This document shows, piece after piece, positions 1 through 8,186 of a DNA stretch of 19,188 bases. A model generated the notes under the pieces. The model was not told the origin of the DNA. It made no database searches and saw nothing but the letters and a program-made list of their open reading frames with translations. Each line of letters opens with the position of its first letter. Position 1 is the stretch's first letter. Both the position numbers and the translations under genes were made by a program. Origin of the DNA: Acidobacteria bacterium UBA2161 (GTDB lineage Bacteria; Acidobacteriota; Vicinamibacteria; Vicinamibacterales; UBA823); NCBI GenBank assembly GCA_002328835.1, contig DCWN01000023.1, positions 1 to 19,188 on the forward strand, given 5' to 3'.

Positions 1-331
1 CTTCCAGGACCAAGTCGATGGTCAACGCGTCCTGGGTGCCGACCGTGATCCCGCGCTGCTCGTAGGTCTTGTACCCCGGGAGCGACGTGCGGATCGAGTA
101 AGTAGCCGGAGCGACGGCGGGAAACGCGTACTCGCCGACCTCGTTGGTGATCGTGTCACGGGCAACCGTCGTGCCCTCGTTCACGAGGGTGACAGTCACG
201 CCGGGGATGATCCCCTGGGCGTCACTGACCGTGCCACGCACGTTCCCCGTAAACTGCTGGCTCATCGCATCAGTGGCCCCGGCAAACACCAGAAGCGCAC
301 TGAGCATGAGCAGTAGCGACGTTCTCTTCAT
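1..331 (-). CDS. TonB-dependent-receptor-type outer membrane protein, N-terminal fragment
   Basis: Translating the minus strand from the ATG at 331 gives a signal peptide (MKRTSLLLMLSALLVFAGA, likely cleaved near ATDAMSQQ). A carboxypeptidase-regulatory-like beta-sandwich follows: G-x-V-x-G-T-V-S-D near residues 33-41, then PGVTVTLVNEGT and the end of the repeat at GEYAFPAVAPATYSI. In this family that domain sits in front of a plug and beta-barrel used for energised uptake of large substrates, and such proteins are abundant in Acidobacteriota. The reading frame is open to the window edge, so plug, barrel and substrate cannot be judged. The start is supported by a GAGGAGG ribosome site a few bases upstream. 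A different secreted protein with the same N-terminal domain is possible. Confidence 0.8.
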   Translation of the reverse strand, partial: MKRTSLLLMLSALLVFAGATDAMSQQFTGNVRGTVSDAQGIIPGVTVTLVNEGTTVARDTITNEVGEYAFPAVAPATYSIRTSLPGYKTYEQRGITVGTQDALTIDLVLE

Positions 332-412
332 ACGGTCTCCCTCCTCAACAACAACCCCGAACGACAGTGGACAAAACGAAGAATTCTTACTTCCACCTTG
401 CGAAAACGGGTG

Positions 413-442
413 ATTCTAGGCCTTCTTTCCGTGCTCGTGCAA
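413..442 (-). promoter_or_regulatory. sigma70-like promoter for the TonB-receptor-type gene
   Basis: Read on the minus strand there is a -35-like TTGCAC (437-442), an 18-base spacer and a -10-like TAGAAT (413-418). Transcription would begin near 405, giving a leader of about 75 bases with the GAGGAGG ribosome site at its end. The match is by eye only. Confidence 0.5.
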
Positions 443-703
443 GAAAAATTTTCCCAAACCACCGGCCGACAATGTGCAAATTTTACGCCAGGGCGGATCC
501 GTAAAAACAGGCCTGAAATAAAGGAAATTCTCTTCGCCGCGGTCAAAAATACCCAAAAAACAGAAGCTCTCTTCAATGTGTTGGATCAGGCCGAAAACAG
601 GCCGTTTTCTCGCGTTCCAAGCATCGCTCATCCAAGGGCTTGGATCAAGGCGTGAGCTTAGATAAACCTTGTGTTTTCTATATCTTAGGCTTGGTCCAGA
701 GAG
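443..703. other. AT-richer intergenic stretch with small dyads
   Basis: No convincing gene lies here. The stretch is clearly richer in A and T than its neighbours. It contains a perfect 16-base palindrome, ATCCAAGGGCTTGGAT (630-645), and an inverted repeat GAAAAC-AGGCC-GTTTTC (593-609). Neither is followed by a T run on the minus strand, so neither is a clear terminator for the sulfatase-like gene ending at 704. They could be regulator sites upstream of the TonB-receptor promoter, but nothing in the sequence names the regulator. Confidence 0.4.
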
Positions 704-2923
704 CTAGCGGTCCAGCTCGCTGAGGCGGCTGCGCACTTCGGCGATCTGCGCCGGTGTGGCGGTTGGCCGTGGCGCGCCGAGAAACCGCTCGAGATAGGGT
801 CGGGCCTCCCCAGCCGATCTGGTTTCGCGGAGCAGTGCCGTCAGGTCGAGGAGCGCGTCGACGTCGGCCGGCGAGAGGTCGACGGCGCGGCGCCACGCCT
901 CGACCGCACCATCGGGGTCGGTCGGCCTGAGCGCCGCCCCCAGCAGTCGCCATCCCGGCACGTAGGTCGGGTCGGTGCCCGTCGACTCCCGGAAGGCGCG
1001 GACGGCGCTCTCGACGTTGCCCGCTTGTACGTCAATGACTCCGAGGTTCTTCCAGATCTCGGCGGTCGGACCGAGTTCGAGCGCACGGGCGAACTGGGTT
1101 CGTGCGTCGTCGATCCGGCCGAGCGCGGCGTAGGCGGCGCCGAGCCGATTCAGGTCGTCCGCCCACGGCGCGTCCACGGCCACGAGGGTCTCGAGGATCT
1201 CGATTGTGCGGCCGGGTTCGCCGGCGTTCAGCAACGCCAGACTGAGACGCTCGCGAATCGCGTCGTTGGCCTGTCCGAGTTCGACCGCGGTATCGAGCAG
1301 GTCGACGGCCTCCCTCGGGCGGCCCATCTCGATCAGCAACGTCGCTGCCGACGTGTAGGCGGGCGCGAAGCCGGGGTACGCGTCGAGGTGCTGCCGTAGC
1401 ACGGACAGCCCCTCCGCGTTGCCGCCAGGCGACTCGAGGGAAGTGGCGAGCCGGCGGAGCACCGCACGCCAGGCCAGGTCGACGTCGAGCAGCCGTTTCG
1501 GGTCGTCAGCAGCGGTGAAGACGCGGGCTGGATCGATCGGCCCCGCCCGGCCGCTGGTATAGCCGAGCGCCCGGAGCTGCGCCTCGACCGTCGGGTCGAC
1601 CGGGACGCTGGAGGCGGTGGCGGCCGCGCGTTCTCCAACCGCTTGCAGCACGCCGCGCATCTCCCCGGCGCGCCCCGCCTGCCGATCGTGCAGGTTGGTC
1701 GCTTCGGCTGGATCCGCGGTCAGGTCGTACAGCTCCGGCAGTGGCAGGTCGATCAGCTTCCACCCCTCCGCGACGATTCCGGTCAGCGGCGCCCAGTTGC
1801 GCGTTAGACTCGCGCTGAGCGCTTCGAAATAGATCGGCGGCACTGGGAGGTCCGGTTCCGGGTTGGTCCGCAGCGAGCGTCCATCCAGACCTTCCGGCAC
1901 CTCCAGGCCCAGGAGGTCGAGGATGGTCGGCAGGAGGTCGACGTGCGATGCCGGCGTCTCCCTGACACCCGGCGAGATTCCTGGGCCCGAGACGATCAGC
2001 GGCACGCGCAGCGTCGCGTCGTAGGCAAACAAGCTGTGCGTCGGTTCGCCGTGGTCGCCCAGCCCCTCACCGTGGTCGCTGGTGACGACGATCAGCGTCT
2101 CCTCGAGCGCGCCGGCTTGCCGGAGTCGGGTCAGGAACCGGCCGATCGCGGCGTCGGCGAAGGCGACCTCGTTGTCGTAGGGATCCTCGACCCGCTGCTC
2201 GGGCGCGTCGTACGGATCGTGCGGGTCGAACAGATGCGCCCAGGCGAACCAGGGCGAGCCACCCGCCTGTGGGCCGGCAGAATCGTCGACGGCCTCGATC
2301 CAGTCGGCCGCGCGCCGCAGGACGTCAGGGGCCCGGCGCTGAACGAAGTTGGCGGCGAAGGATCGTGCGACCTCGTTGAAGCGGTCGTCGTACTCCGCGA
2401 ATCCCTGGGCCAGACCGAACCGCGAGTCGAGGACGAACGCGCCGATGAACGCGCCGGTGTCGTAGCCGGCCGCGCCGAGCCGCTCGGCCAGCGTCACGTG
2501 AGCCTCTGACAGACGGAACGACCCGTTGTCGCGTACGCCGTGGCCGGGCGGCACGAGGCCCGTCATGATCGACGAGTGCGACGGCAGCGTGACGGGCGCG
2601 TGGGCGTAGACGTGCGTGAACTGGAGTCCGCTCTCGCCGAGCGCGTCGAGGGTCGGCGTCAGGCCGGGCGCCCCAACACGGTCGGCGCGCAGCGTATCGA
2701 TCGTGATGAGCAGCAGGTTCGAGTCACGGAGTGCCCCGGACGCAGGGGCCGTGCCGGGCGACCAGAGCCACCAGGCTGCGGCCGCCAGGGCCCCGGCCCC
2801 GACGAAGATCAGGGTCGCGCTGGTGACGGAGCGCCGTGCCGCGCGGGGTCGGGGCGGAGCGTCCGGGAGTTGTTGGCCGCGGCGTCTCGGTGGCGGTGTC
2901 GATCGCCTGCGCTTCCGGCCCAC
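704..2923 (-). CDS. Membrane-anchored sulfatase-like (alkaline phosphatase superfamily) protein with C-terminal TPR repeats
   Basis: The 739-residue protein has a basic, proline-rich N-terminus, one membrane segment (about residues 33-54), a sulfatase-fold domain (about 68-415) and a tail of about five TPR units (about 500-735). Fold signatures are LLITIDTLRADRVG (Asp76, first metal site), a VTLPSH segment (111-116), HLFDPHDPY (230-238) and TSDHGEGLGDHG (281-292, second metal site). At the position where type I sulfatases carry the Cys or Ser that becomes formylglycine (C/S-x-P-S-R) this protein has Thr112 in T-x-P-S-H. It is therefore probably a Thr-nucleophile phosphatase, phosphodiesterase or transferase rather than a true sulfatase. 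The start codon is GTG with only a weak ribosome site. The gene lies 46 bases behind the cupin gene and may be the last of a four-gene run. The substrate cannot be told. Confidence 0.85.
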   Translation of the reverse strand: MGRKRRRSTPPPRRRGQQLPDAPPRPRAARRSVTSATLIFVGAGALAAAAWWLWSPGTAPASGALRDSNLLLITIDTLRADRVGAPGLTPTLDALGESGLQFTHVYAHAPVTLPSHSSIMTGLVPPGHGVRDNGSFRLSEAHVTLAERLGAAGYDTGAFIGAFVLDSRFGLAQGFAEYDDRFNEVARSFAANFVQRRAPDVLRRAADWIEAVDDSAGPQAGGSPWFAWAHLFDPHDPYDAPEQRVEDPYDNEVAFADAAIGRFLTRLRQAGALEETLIVVTSDHGEGLGDHGEPTHSLFAYDATLRVPLIVSGPGISPGVRETPASHVDLLPTILDLLGLEVPEGLDGRSLRTNPEPDLPVPPIYFEALSASLTRNWAPLTGIVAEGWKLIDLPLPELYDLTADPAEATNLHDRQAGRAGEMRGVLQAVGERAAATASSVPVDPTVEAQLRALGYTSGRAGPIDPARVFTAADDPKRLLDVDLAWRAVLRRLATSLESPGGNAEGLSVLRQHLDAYPGFAPAYTSAATLLIEMGRPREAVDLLDTAVELGQANDAIRERLSLALLNAGEPGRTIEILETLVAVDAPWADDLNRLGAAYAALGRIDDARTQFARALELGPTAEIWKNLGVIDVQAGNVESAVRAFRESTGTDPTYVPGWRLLGAALRPTDPDGAVEAWRRAVDLSPADVDALLDLTALLRETRSAGEARPYLERFLGAPRPTATPAQIAEVRSRLSELDR

Positions 2924-2969
2924 GCGGCCACTCTATCAAACCGGTCGGCGGGTGTTCCCCGCCGGCGGA

Positions 2970-3344
2970 TCATCGATCGTTCTTCAGTTCGACGACGATC
3001 ACCTCGATCACCGCGTCCGAATTGTTGACGTCGGCGTGCATCGTATCCGGCTCGTTGTGCGTGAGCCAGTAGGCGTTGCCGGCCTCCCAGTGCACGGTCT
3101 CCCGCTCACCCGAATCCTGGACGATGTCGAGGTCGCCGTCGGTCAGCGCGATGAGCGCGCGGGAGTGCTCGTGGCGATGCATACTGAGGGACTGATTCGG
3201 CTGGATGATGCTCTTCCAGGCCCTCACGTGCTCGTTCTCGAACTGAGGGACCCGGCGCGTTTCAGATTCCGATTGCTGCGCCACGAGCAGGGCGGTCGGG
3301 ACGAGCGCGCCGATGGCAAGCCAGACGAGCGGGTGTTTCGACAT
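2970..3344 (-). CDS. Secreted cupin-domain protein
   Basis: A 124-residue protein with a signal peptide (MSKHPLVWLAIGALVPTALL, likely cleaved around LVAQQ), so probably periplasmic. A single small cupin barrel follows. The first cupin motif is MHRHEHSRALIALTDGDL and the second contains NEPDTMHADVNNSD; the His residues are the likely metal ligands. Single-domain cupins bind or convert many small ligands, so no reaction can be assigned. The ATG at 3344 is chosen because GGAG lies eight bases upstream; an in-frame GTG at 3371 would give nine extra residues and spoil the signal peptide. It lies 100 bases after the methyltransferase gene and 46 before the sulfatase-like gene. Confidence 0.75.
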   Translation of the reverse strand: MSKHPLVWLAIGALVPTALLVAQQSESETRRVPQFENEHVRAWKSIIQPNQSLSMHRHEHSRALIALTDGDLDIVQDSGERETVHWEAGNAYWLTHNEPDTMHADVNNSDAVIEVIVVELKNDR

Positions 3345-3444
3345 GATGCAGGCTCCGTGGGAAGTTGGCACGTCGACCGCGGCGAGTCTACCTCACCACG
3401 TTGTGAACGGCCTGCGGGGAGGCCGCAAGGGATACGCCCGAGCT

Positions 3445-4083
3445 TCAGGAGTTTGGCCTGCGGAAGATCGCACAGTAGGCGTTGCCCGACCAGTCGTCGA
3501 TGACCCGCACCAGGTCGAGCCCGGCTCCCGTCACCTCGTTCACCAGCTGATCCTGATCGACGCCGTGGCCGCCCGAGAACTCGGGCGCGTCGCGGCCGTA
3601 GTCGATCACCGCCAGCAGGCCGCCCGGCCTGAGCGCCTGCCGCATCCGATCGGCCGCGCCGGATCCATCGGCCATGTGGTGGTACATTACGCGGACGAGC
3701 ATCGCGTCGCAGCACTCGTCCGGTAACTCGAGCGCCTCACCGGGTGTCTCGACAACCGTCACGTTGCCCACTCCGGCGGCCTCGATCGCGGCGGCGATGA
3801 TCGCCGTCTCGTCGGCGTCGTTCCCCGTCGAGTACACATGCCCGGCGTCGCCGACCCGTTCTGCCAGGTCGATCGTCCAGCCGCCCTCGCCGGCGATGAT
3901 GTCGGCGACCGTGCTGCCTTCACTCAACTCGAGCGCCTCCGCGATGAGCGACGCTTCGACGTCGAACGCGTGGCTCGTTTCGTAGCGCTGGAGTAGCCAG
4001 CCGGCGCCCAGGCCCGCGATGCCCAGCACCAGGAGCGTCGCGGTGACCGACAACCAGATGCCGCGCGACAGAGGGATGGCCAT
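3445..4083 (-). CDS. Membrane-anchored class I SAM-dependent methyltransferase-like protein
   Basis: A 212-residue protein with one N-terminal membrane segment (about 9-31) and a Rossmann-type methyltransferase domain. Motif I is VADIIAGEGGWTIDLAERVG (59-78), a degenerate D-x-G-x-G-x-G loop. VRVMYHHMAD (130-139) and LRPGGLLAVIDYG (151-163) fit the post-motif region of the family. At the end of beta-2, where an acidic residue usually holds the SAM ribose, it reads VYSTGND, so SAM binding may be altered. If active, it would be tethered at the membrane; the substrate is unknown. The ATG at 4083 is preceded by GAGGG five bases upstream. Only 27 bases separate it from the MFS gene upstream, suggesting co-transcription. 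Confidence 0.75.
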   Translation of the reverse strand: MAIPLSRGIWLSVTATLLVLGIAGLGAGWLLQRYETSHAFDVEASLIAEALELSEGSTVADIIAGEGGWTIDLAERVGDAGHVYSTGNDADETAIIAAAIEAAGVGNVTVVETPGEALELPDECCDAMLVRVMYHHMADGSGAADRMRQALRPGGLLAVIDYGRDAPEFSGGHGVDQDQLVNEVTGAGLDLVRVIDDWSGNAYCAIFRRPNS

Positions 4084-4110
4084 GGCGCCCTCGCGGGTAG
4101 TTCGAGTGTC

Positions 4111-5574
4111 CTAGGATCGCGGGGTCGTGGTATCCGGGACGGCTGGTCCGTCGGACAGCGGTGTGCGAGCGCGCTGCGCGGAGCCCGCCGCCGGCGTCGC
4201 CGTTTCCGCGGCGGACCGTTGCTCCTCGGACGAGGTGTCATCGAGGTAGCGGTCGTCATCGACCGACGTCAGGGCGCGGTTCACAAAGAAACCCAGCACC
4301 AGCAGGCCGGCCATGATGTACATCGTAACGTTGTACGACTGCGCGGCGGGTACGCCGTTGGCGAGCTGGAACTCACGCAGGTAGTTGACCAGTACCGGAC
4401 CCAGCACCGCCGCGCACGAGTGGGCAATCAGCACTCGCCCGAAGATGGCGCCGACGTACTGGGTGCCGAAGATGTCGGCGATATAGGCGGGCATCGTCGA
4501 GAAGCCGCCGCCGTACATCGTGATGATGACGGCGAAGCACCCGACGAAGAGGATCATGCCGCCCAGATCGTCCGCGACCGGGACGAGCGCGTAGAGCGCC
4601 GGGCCCACCGACAGGAACAGCCCGAACGTCGCCTTGCGGCCGATCTTGTCGGAGAACGACGCCCAGAACAGCCGCCCGGCCATGTTGAAGAAGCTCAGCA
4701 GACCGACGAACATCGCGCCCGACGCCGCGGAGAACTCGTCGAAGACTTCCTGAAACAGGGCAGATGCCTGGCTGAAGACCCCGATGCCCGCCGTGACGTT
4801 GAGCAGCAGCACGCCCGCGAGCATGTAGAACTGAGGAGTCCGGATCGCTTCGCTCGGATGCACGTTGCGGGTCGTGACCATCCGTCCTGTTGCGACCGGA
4901 GTCCAACCCTCCGGCTTCCACCCCGGCGGCGACACCCGCATCATGAACGCCGCGACGAGCATCGCCGCGAGGTAGACCGTACCGAGGACGACGAACGTTT
5001 CGGCGACGCCCACCGACGACTCGGTGGCGAACAGGGTGAGCATCCACTCCGACGCCGGCGCCGCGATGATCGCGCCGCCGCCGAACCCCATGATCGCCAG
5101 CCCGGTCGCGAGACCGCGGCGGTCAGGGAACCACTGGACCAGTGTCGTGACCGGTGCGATGTAGCCGATCCCCAGGCCGCAGCCGCCCAGCACGCCGTAA
5201 CCGAGGTAGAGCAGCCAGATCTGGTGCGTCTGCACGCCGACCGCGGCGATATAGAAGCCCGACCCCCAGCAGAACGCCGCGACGACACCCGCCTTGCGCG
5301 GACCGACGTCCTCGACCCACTTGCCGCCGAAAGCGGCCGAGAGGCCGAGAAAGACCATCGCCAGCGTGAAGACCCAGCCCAGGGTCGTCAGGCGCCAGTC
5401 GTCCAGCGTTGATTGGGTGATGCCGACCGCACGGGTGAGCGGGAGATTGAAGATGCTGAACGCGTAGATCTGGCCGATGCTGGCCTCGATGGCCACGACC
5501 GCCGGAATGATCAGCCAGCGGTTGAATCGCGGGCCGGCCACGATTCGCTCACGAGAGAGAAGTCCTGCTGACAT
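4111..5574 (-). CDS. OFA-family MFS transporter (oxalate/formate antiporter-like)
   Basis: The 487-residue protein has about twelve hydrophobic segments and begins in the OFA manner with RFNRWLIIPAVVAIEASIGQIYAFSIF. The MFS loop 2-3 region carries GGKWVEDVGPRKAG, and the second half repeats it as AGRLFWASFSDKIGRKATF. Members of this family exchange small carboxylates such as oxalate, formate or lactate/pyruvate across the inner membrane; which one applies here cannot be read. The last 40 residues are hydrophilic and probably a cytoplasmic tail. The ATG at 5574 has no good ribosome site. A weak -10-like TAAGAT (minus strand, 5652-5657) lies about 80 bases upstream. It is probably the first gene of the run to 704. 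Confidence 0.85.
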   Translation of the reverse strand: MSAGLLSRERIVAGPRFNRWLIIPAVVAIEASIGQIYAFSIFNLPLTRAVGITQSTLDDWRLTTLGWVFTLAMVFLGLSAAFGGKWVEDVGPRKAGVVAAFCWGSGFYIAAVGVQTHQIWLLYLGYGVLGGCGLGIGYIAPVTTLVQWFPDRRGLATGLAIMGFGGGAIIAAPASEWMLTLFATESSVGVAETFVVLGTVYLAAMLVAAFMMRVSPPGWKPEGWTPVATGRMVTTRNVHPSEAIRTPQFYMLAGVLLLNVTAGIGVFSQASALFQEVFDEFSAASGAMFVGLLSFFNMAGRLFWASFSDKIGRKATFGLFLSVGPALYALVPVADDLGGMILFVGCFAVIITMYGGGFSTMPAYIADIFGTQYVGAIFGRVLIAHSCAAVLGPVLVNYLREFQLANGVPAAQSYNVTMYIMAGLLVLGFFVNRALTSVDDDRYLDDTSSEEQRSAAETATPAAGSAQRARTPLSDGPAVPDTTTPRS

Positions 5575-5746
5575 GCTGAGCGTCTACCGTTCGCGTGCCC
5601 CACTGCCCGGCTCAGCCGACGTCGACCCGCGCATCCCCCAGGGGCGACCCGATCTTACCCGCGTACGCCGTTACGATGAAAGGCACGTTCCTCCGAACCT
5701 GATCGTTTGACGGCGCGGAACGCGCGATTGCTTACTGCTGATACGG

Positions 5747-6724
5747 TCAGAGTCCGAGCAAAGTTGCCGTGTTGTTGCCCAGGATGTCGGCTTTGTCCTG
5801 ATCCGAGATCGGCAAGCCGCCGATGCTGTCGAGCATCTGCCGCAGGCTGCCGATCTTGTGTGGATAGTCGCTTCCGGCGATCACATGACCGACGCCGGCG
5901 AAGTCGATCGCCAGCTGAAGGGCCTTGGGATCGAAATTCACGGTGTCGAAGTAGAAGCGCTTGAGATAGTCGCTCGGCGGCCGGTCGATGTGCTGGCGGC
6001 AATCGGCGAACGCGTGAAACCCCCGGTCGAGCCGCTCGGCGAGGTAGGGGACCGTCCCGCCCAGATGCGCCAGCACCCAGGTGATGCGGGGAAACCGCTC
6101 GGCCACGCCGCTGAAGACGATCTTCACCGCGGCCAGCGTTGTGTCGAAGACGAAGCCGAGCAGCGGCATCAGCCAGTAGTCGGTCATCGCCTCGACACCC
6201 ACCGGATGGATCGGGTGAATGTAGAAGACCGCACCCAGTTCGTTCGCCTTCTCGTAGAGCGGCCAGTACCGTTCATCGCTCAACGCCGTGCCATTGACGT
6301 TGCTGAACAGCATGACCCCCTTGAACCCGAGCTGCGTCATGGCGCGCTCGAGTTCGGCGACCGAGGCCTGCGGATCGTTCAGCGGAAGCGTCGCCAGCGC
6401 GGTGAACCGAGGCTTCGAGGCTTTGATCGCCGCGAGGTCGTCGTTAACCTGGCTGGCCAGCCTCACGGCGACGGCGGGGCTCTCAACATGCGTTCCCGGT
6501 GACGTAAACGTCAGGACCTGCATGTCGATCCCGTGTTCCGCCATCACCTGGTCGCGGAAGTCGGCGTCGCGGTGGCCCGGCACAACGACGTTGTAGTCGC
6601 CCGGGTAGTACAGCACCGGGTTCCCGTCATCGTCGGTCGTGTGCTTCAGCGCGGTCTCGCCGTTGCGAACCGACGCGAGGTAGCCAGGCGTGTAGAAGTG
6701 GTTATGAAAGTCGATGATCGCCAA
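5747..6724 (-). CDS. ACMSD-family amidohydrolase/decarboxylase (Amidohydrolase_2)
   Basis: A 325-residue TIM-barrel metal enzyme, full length for the family. Metal and catalytic positions are visible: HNH at 7-9 (FHNHF), His170 in YIHP, His220 in LAHLGG and Asp286 in GSDYPH. The family includes aminocarboxymuconate-semialdehyde decarboxylase, gamma-resorcylate decarboxylase and related enzymes acting on small carboxylates; the exact substrate cannot be named. No signal peptide, so cytoplasmic. The start appears to be TTG at 6722-6724: it preserves the HxH motif and no ATG or GTG is available upstream in frame. AAAGGAG sits 12 bases ahead, inside the end of the permease gene. The seven-base gap to that gene indicates one operon: import of an amino-acid-like compound, then its breakdown. 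Confidence 0.85.
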   Translation of the reverse strand: MAIIDFHNHFYTPGYLASVRNGETALKHTTDDDGNPVLYYPGDYNVVVPGHRDADFRDQVMAEHGIDMQVLTFTSPGTHVESPAVAVRLASQVNDDLAAIKASKPRFTALATLPLNDPQASVAELERAMTQLGFKGVMLFSNVNGTALSDERYWPLYEKANELGAVFYIHPIHPVGVEAMTDYWLMPLLGFVFDTTLAAVKIVFSGVAERFPRITWVLAHLGGTVPYLAERLDRGFHAFADCRQHIDRPPSDYLKRFYFDTVNFDPKALQLAIDFAGVGHVIAGSDYPHKIGSLRQMLDSIGGLPISDQDKADILGNNTATLLGL

Positions 6725-6731
6725 GGACGGT

Positions 6732-8072
6732 TCACGCTCCTTTCGGGCGGGCGAGCCAGAAGTAGTAGACGGGCACGCCGAGCAGGACGATGCCGAGGCC
6801 GATGACAGCCTCGACCGGTTCAGTGAGGAAACGGTTGAGCAGGATGATGGCGGACGACAGCGCGAACACGCCGGCGATGACGGCGGCTCCGCGTACTCGG
6901 TAGGCCGGCGTGTAGTCGGGCCGCCGGCGCAGGATGAACAGGCCGAGTGCCATCAGGCCGAAGAAGACCCACTCGACGTAGATGACCCGCGAGAACAGCT
7001 GGCTGTACGTGCCGGTGAACACGAGCACCGAGGCCCAGACGCCCTGCAGCACGATGGCCAGGTGCGGGGTCCGGAACGTGGGGTGAGCCCGCCCGGCCCA
7101 GTTGAACAGCAGGCCGTCCTGCGCCATCGAGTAGTAGACGCGCGGGCCCGCCAAGACGATTCCGTTCAGGGCGCCGAACGTCGAGAAGATGACCAGACCC
7201 GACATCAATCCGGCGCCGCCGCTCCCGAGCAACGCATCGGCGGCGTCGGCCGCGACGCGTGACGACGAGATGACCACGTCCATCGGCAGAACGTACATGT
7301 AGACGGCGTTCAGCGCGATATAGCAGATCGTCACGATGACCGTGCCGCCAAGCAGTGCACGCGGGATCGTCCGAGTCGGGTCGACCGTCTCACCCGCGGC
7401 GTAGGTCACCATGTGCCACCCGCCGAACGCGAAGAGTCCCGCGATGAGCGCTCGCACGATGGCGGTCCACGTGATCGGGGTGGACGCTACTGCGGCCGCC
7501 GGTGCCGAGACCGACGTCGTGCTCGCCGCTTCTCCGGGCGCGAGCACCAGACCCACGGCGATCATCAGCGCGATCGCCGCGACCTTGCCGACTGTGAAGG
7601 CGGTCTGCAGCCGGCTGCCGTGCTCGATGCCGCGGTAGTTGATCGCCGAGAGCACGAGAATGGCGCCGGCCGCCACCAACTGGACACCGACTGGGCTCAG
7701 CGGGACGAAGAAGGCGACGTAGCGGGCGAAGACGACGGCGATGGCGGCGAGGATGCCGGAGTGCATGCTCCAAAACATCGCCCAGCCCCACAGGAAGCCG
7801 AGCACCGGGGAGTAGGTCTCGTTCAGGAAGACGTAGACGCCGCCGGTACGGGGAAAGGCCGAAGCCAGCTCCGCGGAGACCAGCGCCCCGAAGAATGTCA
7901 GGATGCCCGCGACCAGCCAGATGGCCGCCACGCCGCCGACCGAGGGCACCAGCGCGGTGATCTCCGACGGCTGCACGAAGATCGACGCGCCGATGATCGT
8001 GCCGACGACCAGGGCGGTCGCCGGGACCAGCGTCATCGAGCGCTTGAGCTCGGTCGTGGGCGGATCGGGCAT
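6732..8072 (-). CDS. APC-superfamily amino acid permease
   Basis: A 446-residue inner-membrane protein with about twelve membrane segments. The unwound part of TM1 is seen as GTIIGASIF (24-32), the APC counterpart of the G-x-G substrate loop, and LASAFPRTGGVYVFLNETYSP (69-89) is the conserved second segment of LAT/AAT-type carriers. Such carriers move amino acids or relatives by exchange or proton symport; specificity is not readable. The start ATG at 8072 has a poor ribosome site. The gene follows the aminotransferase terminator (8136-8176), so it probably has its own promoter or relies on readthrough. It leads into the amidohydrolase seven bases later. Confidence 0.88.
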   Translation of the reverse strand: MPDPPTTELKRSMTLVPATALVVGTIIGASIFVQPSEITALVPSVGGVAAIWLVAGILTFFGALVSAELASAFPRTGGVYVFLNETYSPVLGFLWGWAMFWSMHSGILAAIAVVFARYVAFFVPLSPVGVQLVAAGAILVLSAINYRGIEHGSRLQTAFTVGKVAAIALMIAVGLVLAPGEAASTTSVSAPAAAVASTPITWTAIVRALIAGLFAFGGWHMVTYAAGETVDPTRTIPRALLGGTVIVTICYIALNAVYMYVLPMDVVISSSRVAADAADALLGSGGAGLMSGLVIFSTFGALNGIVLAGPRVYYSMAQDGLLFNWAGRAHPTFRTPHLAIVLQGVWASVLVFTGTYSQLFSRVIYVEWVFFGLMALGLFILRRRPDYTPAYRVRGAAVIAGVFALSSAIILLNRFLTEPVEAVIGLGIVLLGVPVYYFWLARPKGA

Positions 8073-8135
8073 GGGGATCCGGCAGGGGGTAAGCCGACGG
8101 CCCGATTGCGGGCCGGCTCGGGTAGCGCGAGCAGA

Positions 8136-8176
8136 GACAAAACGACCCGGCGCATCGGGAATCGGATGCGCCGAGT
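8136..8176 (-). terminator. Intrinsic terminator of the aminotransferase unit
   Basis: Read on the minus strand, just after the TAA at 8187: a 12-base stem (ACTCGGCGCATC pairing with GATGCGCCGGGT, one G-T wobble), an eight-base loop, then a T-rich run (CGTTTTGTC). This separates the aminotransferase genes from the permease gene. Confidence 0.65.
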
Positions 8177-8186
8177 CGGTGGAACG

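Noticed and set aside
416..631. 71-codon minus-strand ORF in the AT-rich gap
   Set aside because: No ribosome site, covers the promoter of the TonB-receptor-type gene, and no recognisable features.
630..645. Palindrome as terminator of the sulfatase-like gene
   Set aside because: Perfect 16-base symmetry but only a two-base loop and no T run after it on the minus strand.
4219..5412. 397-codon plus-strand ORF
   Set aside because: Antisense to the OFA transporter, hydrophilic and low-complexity with no domain features.
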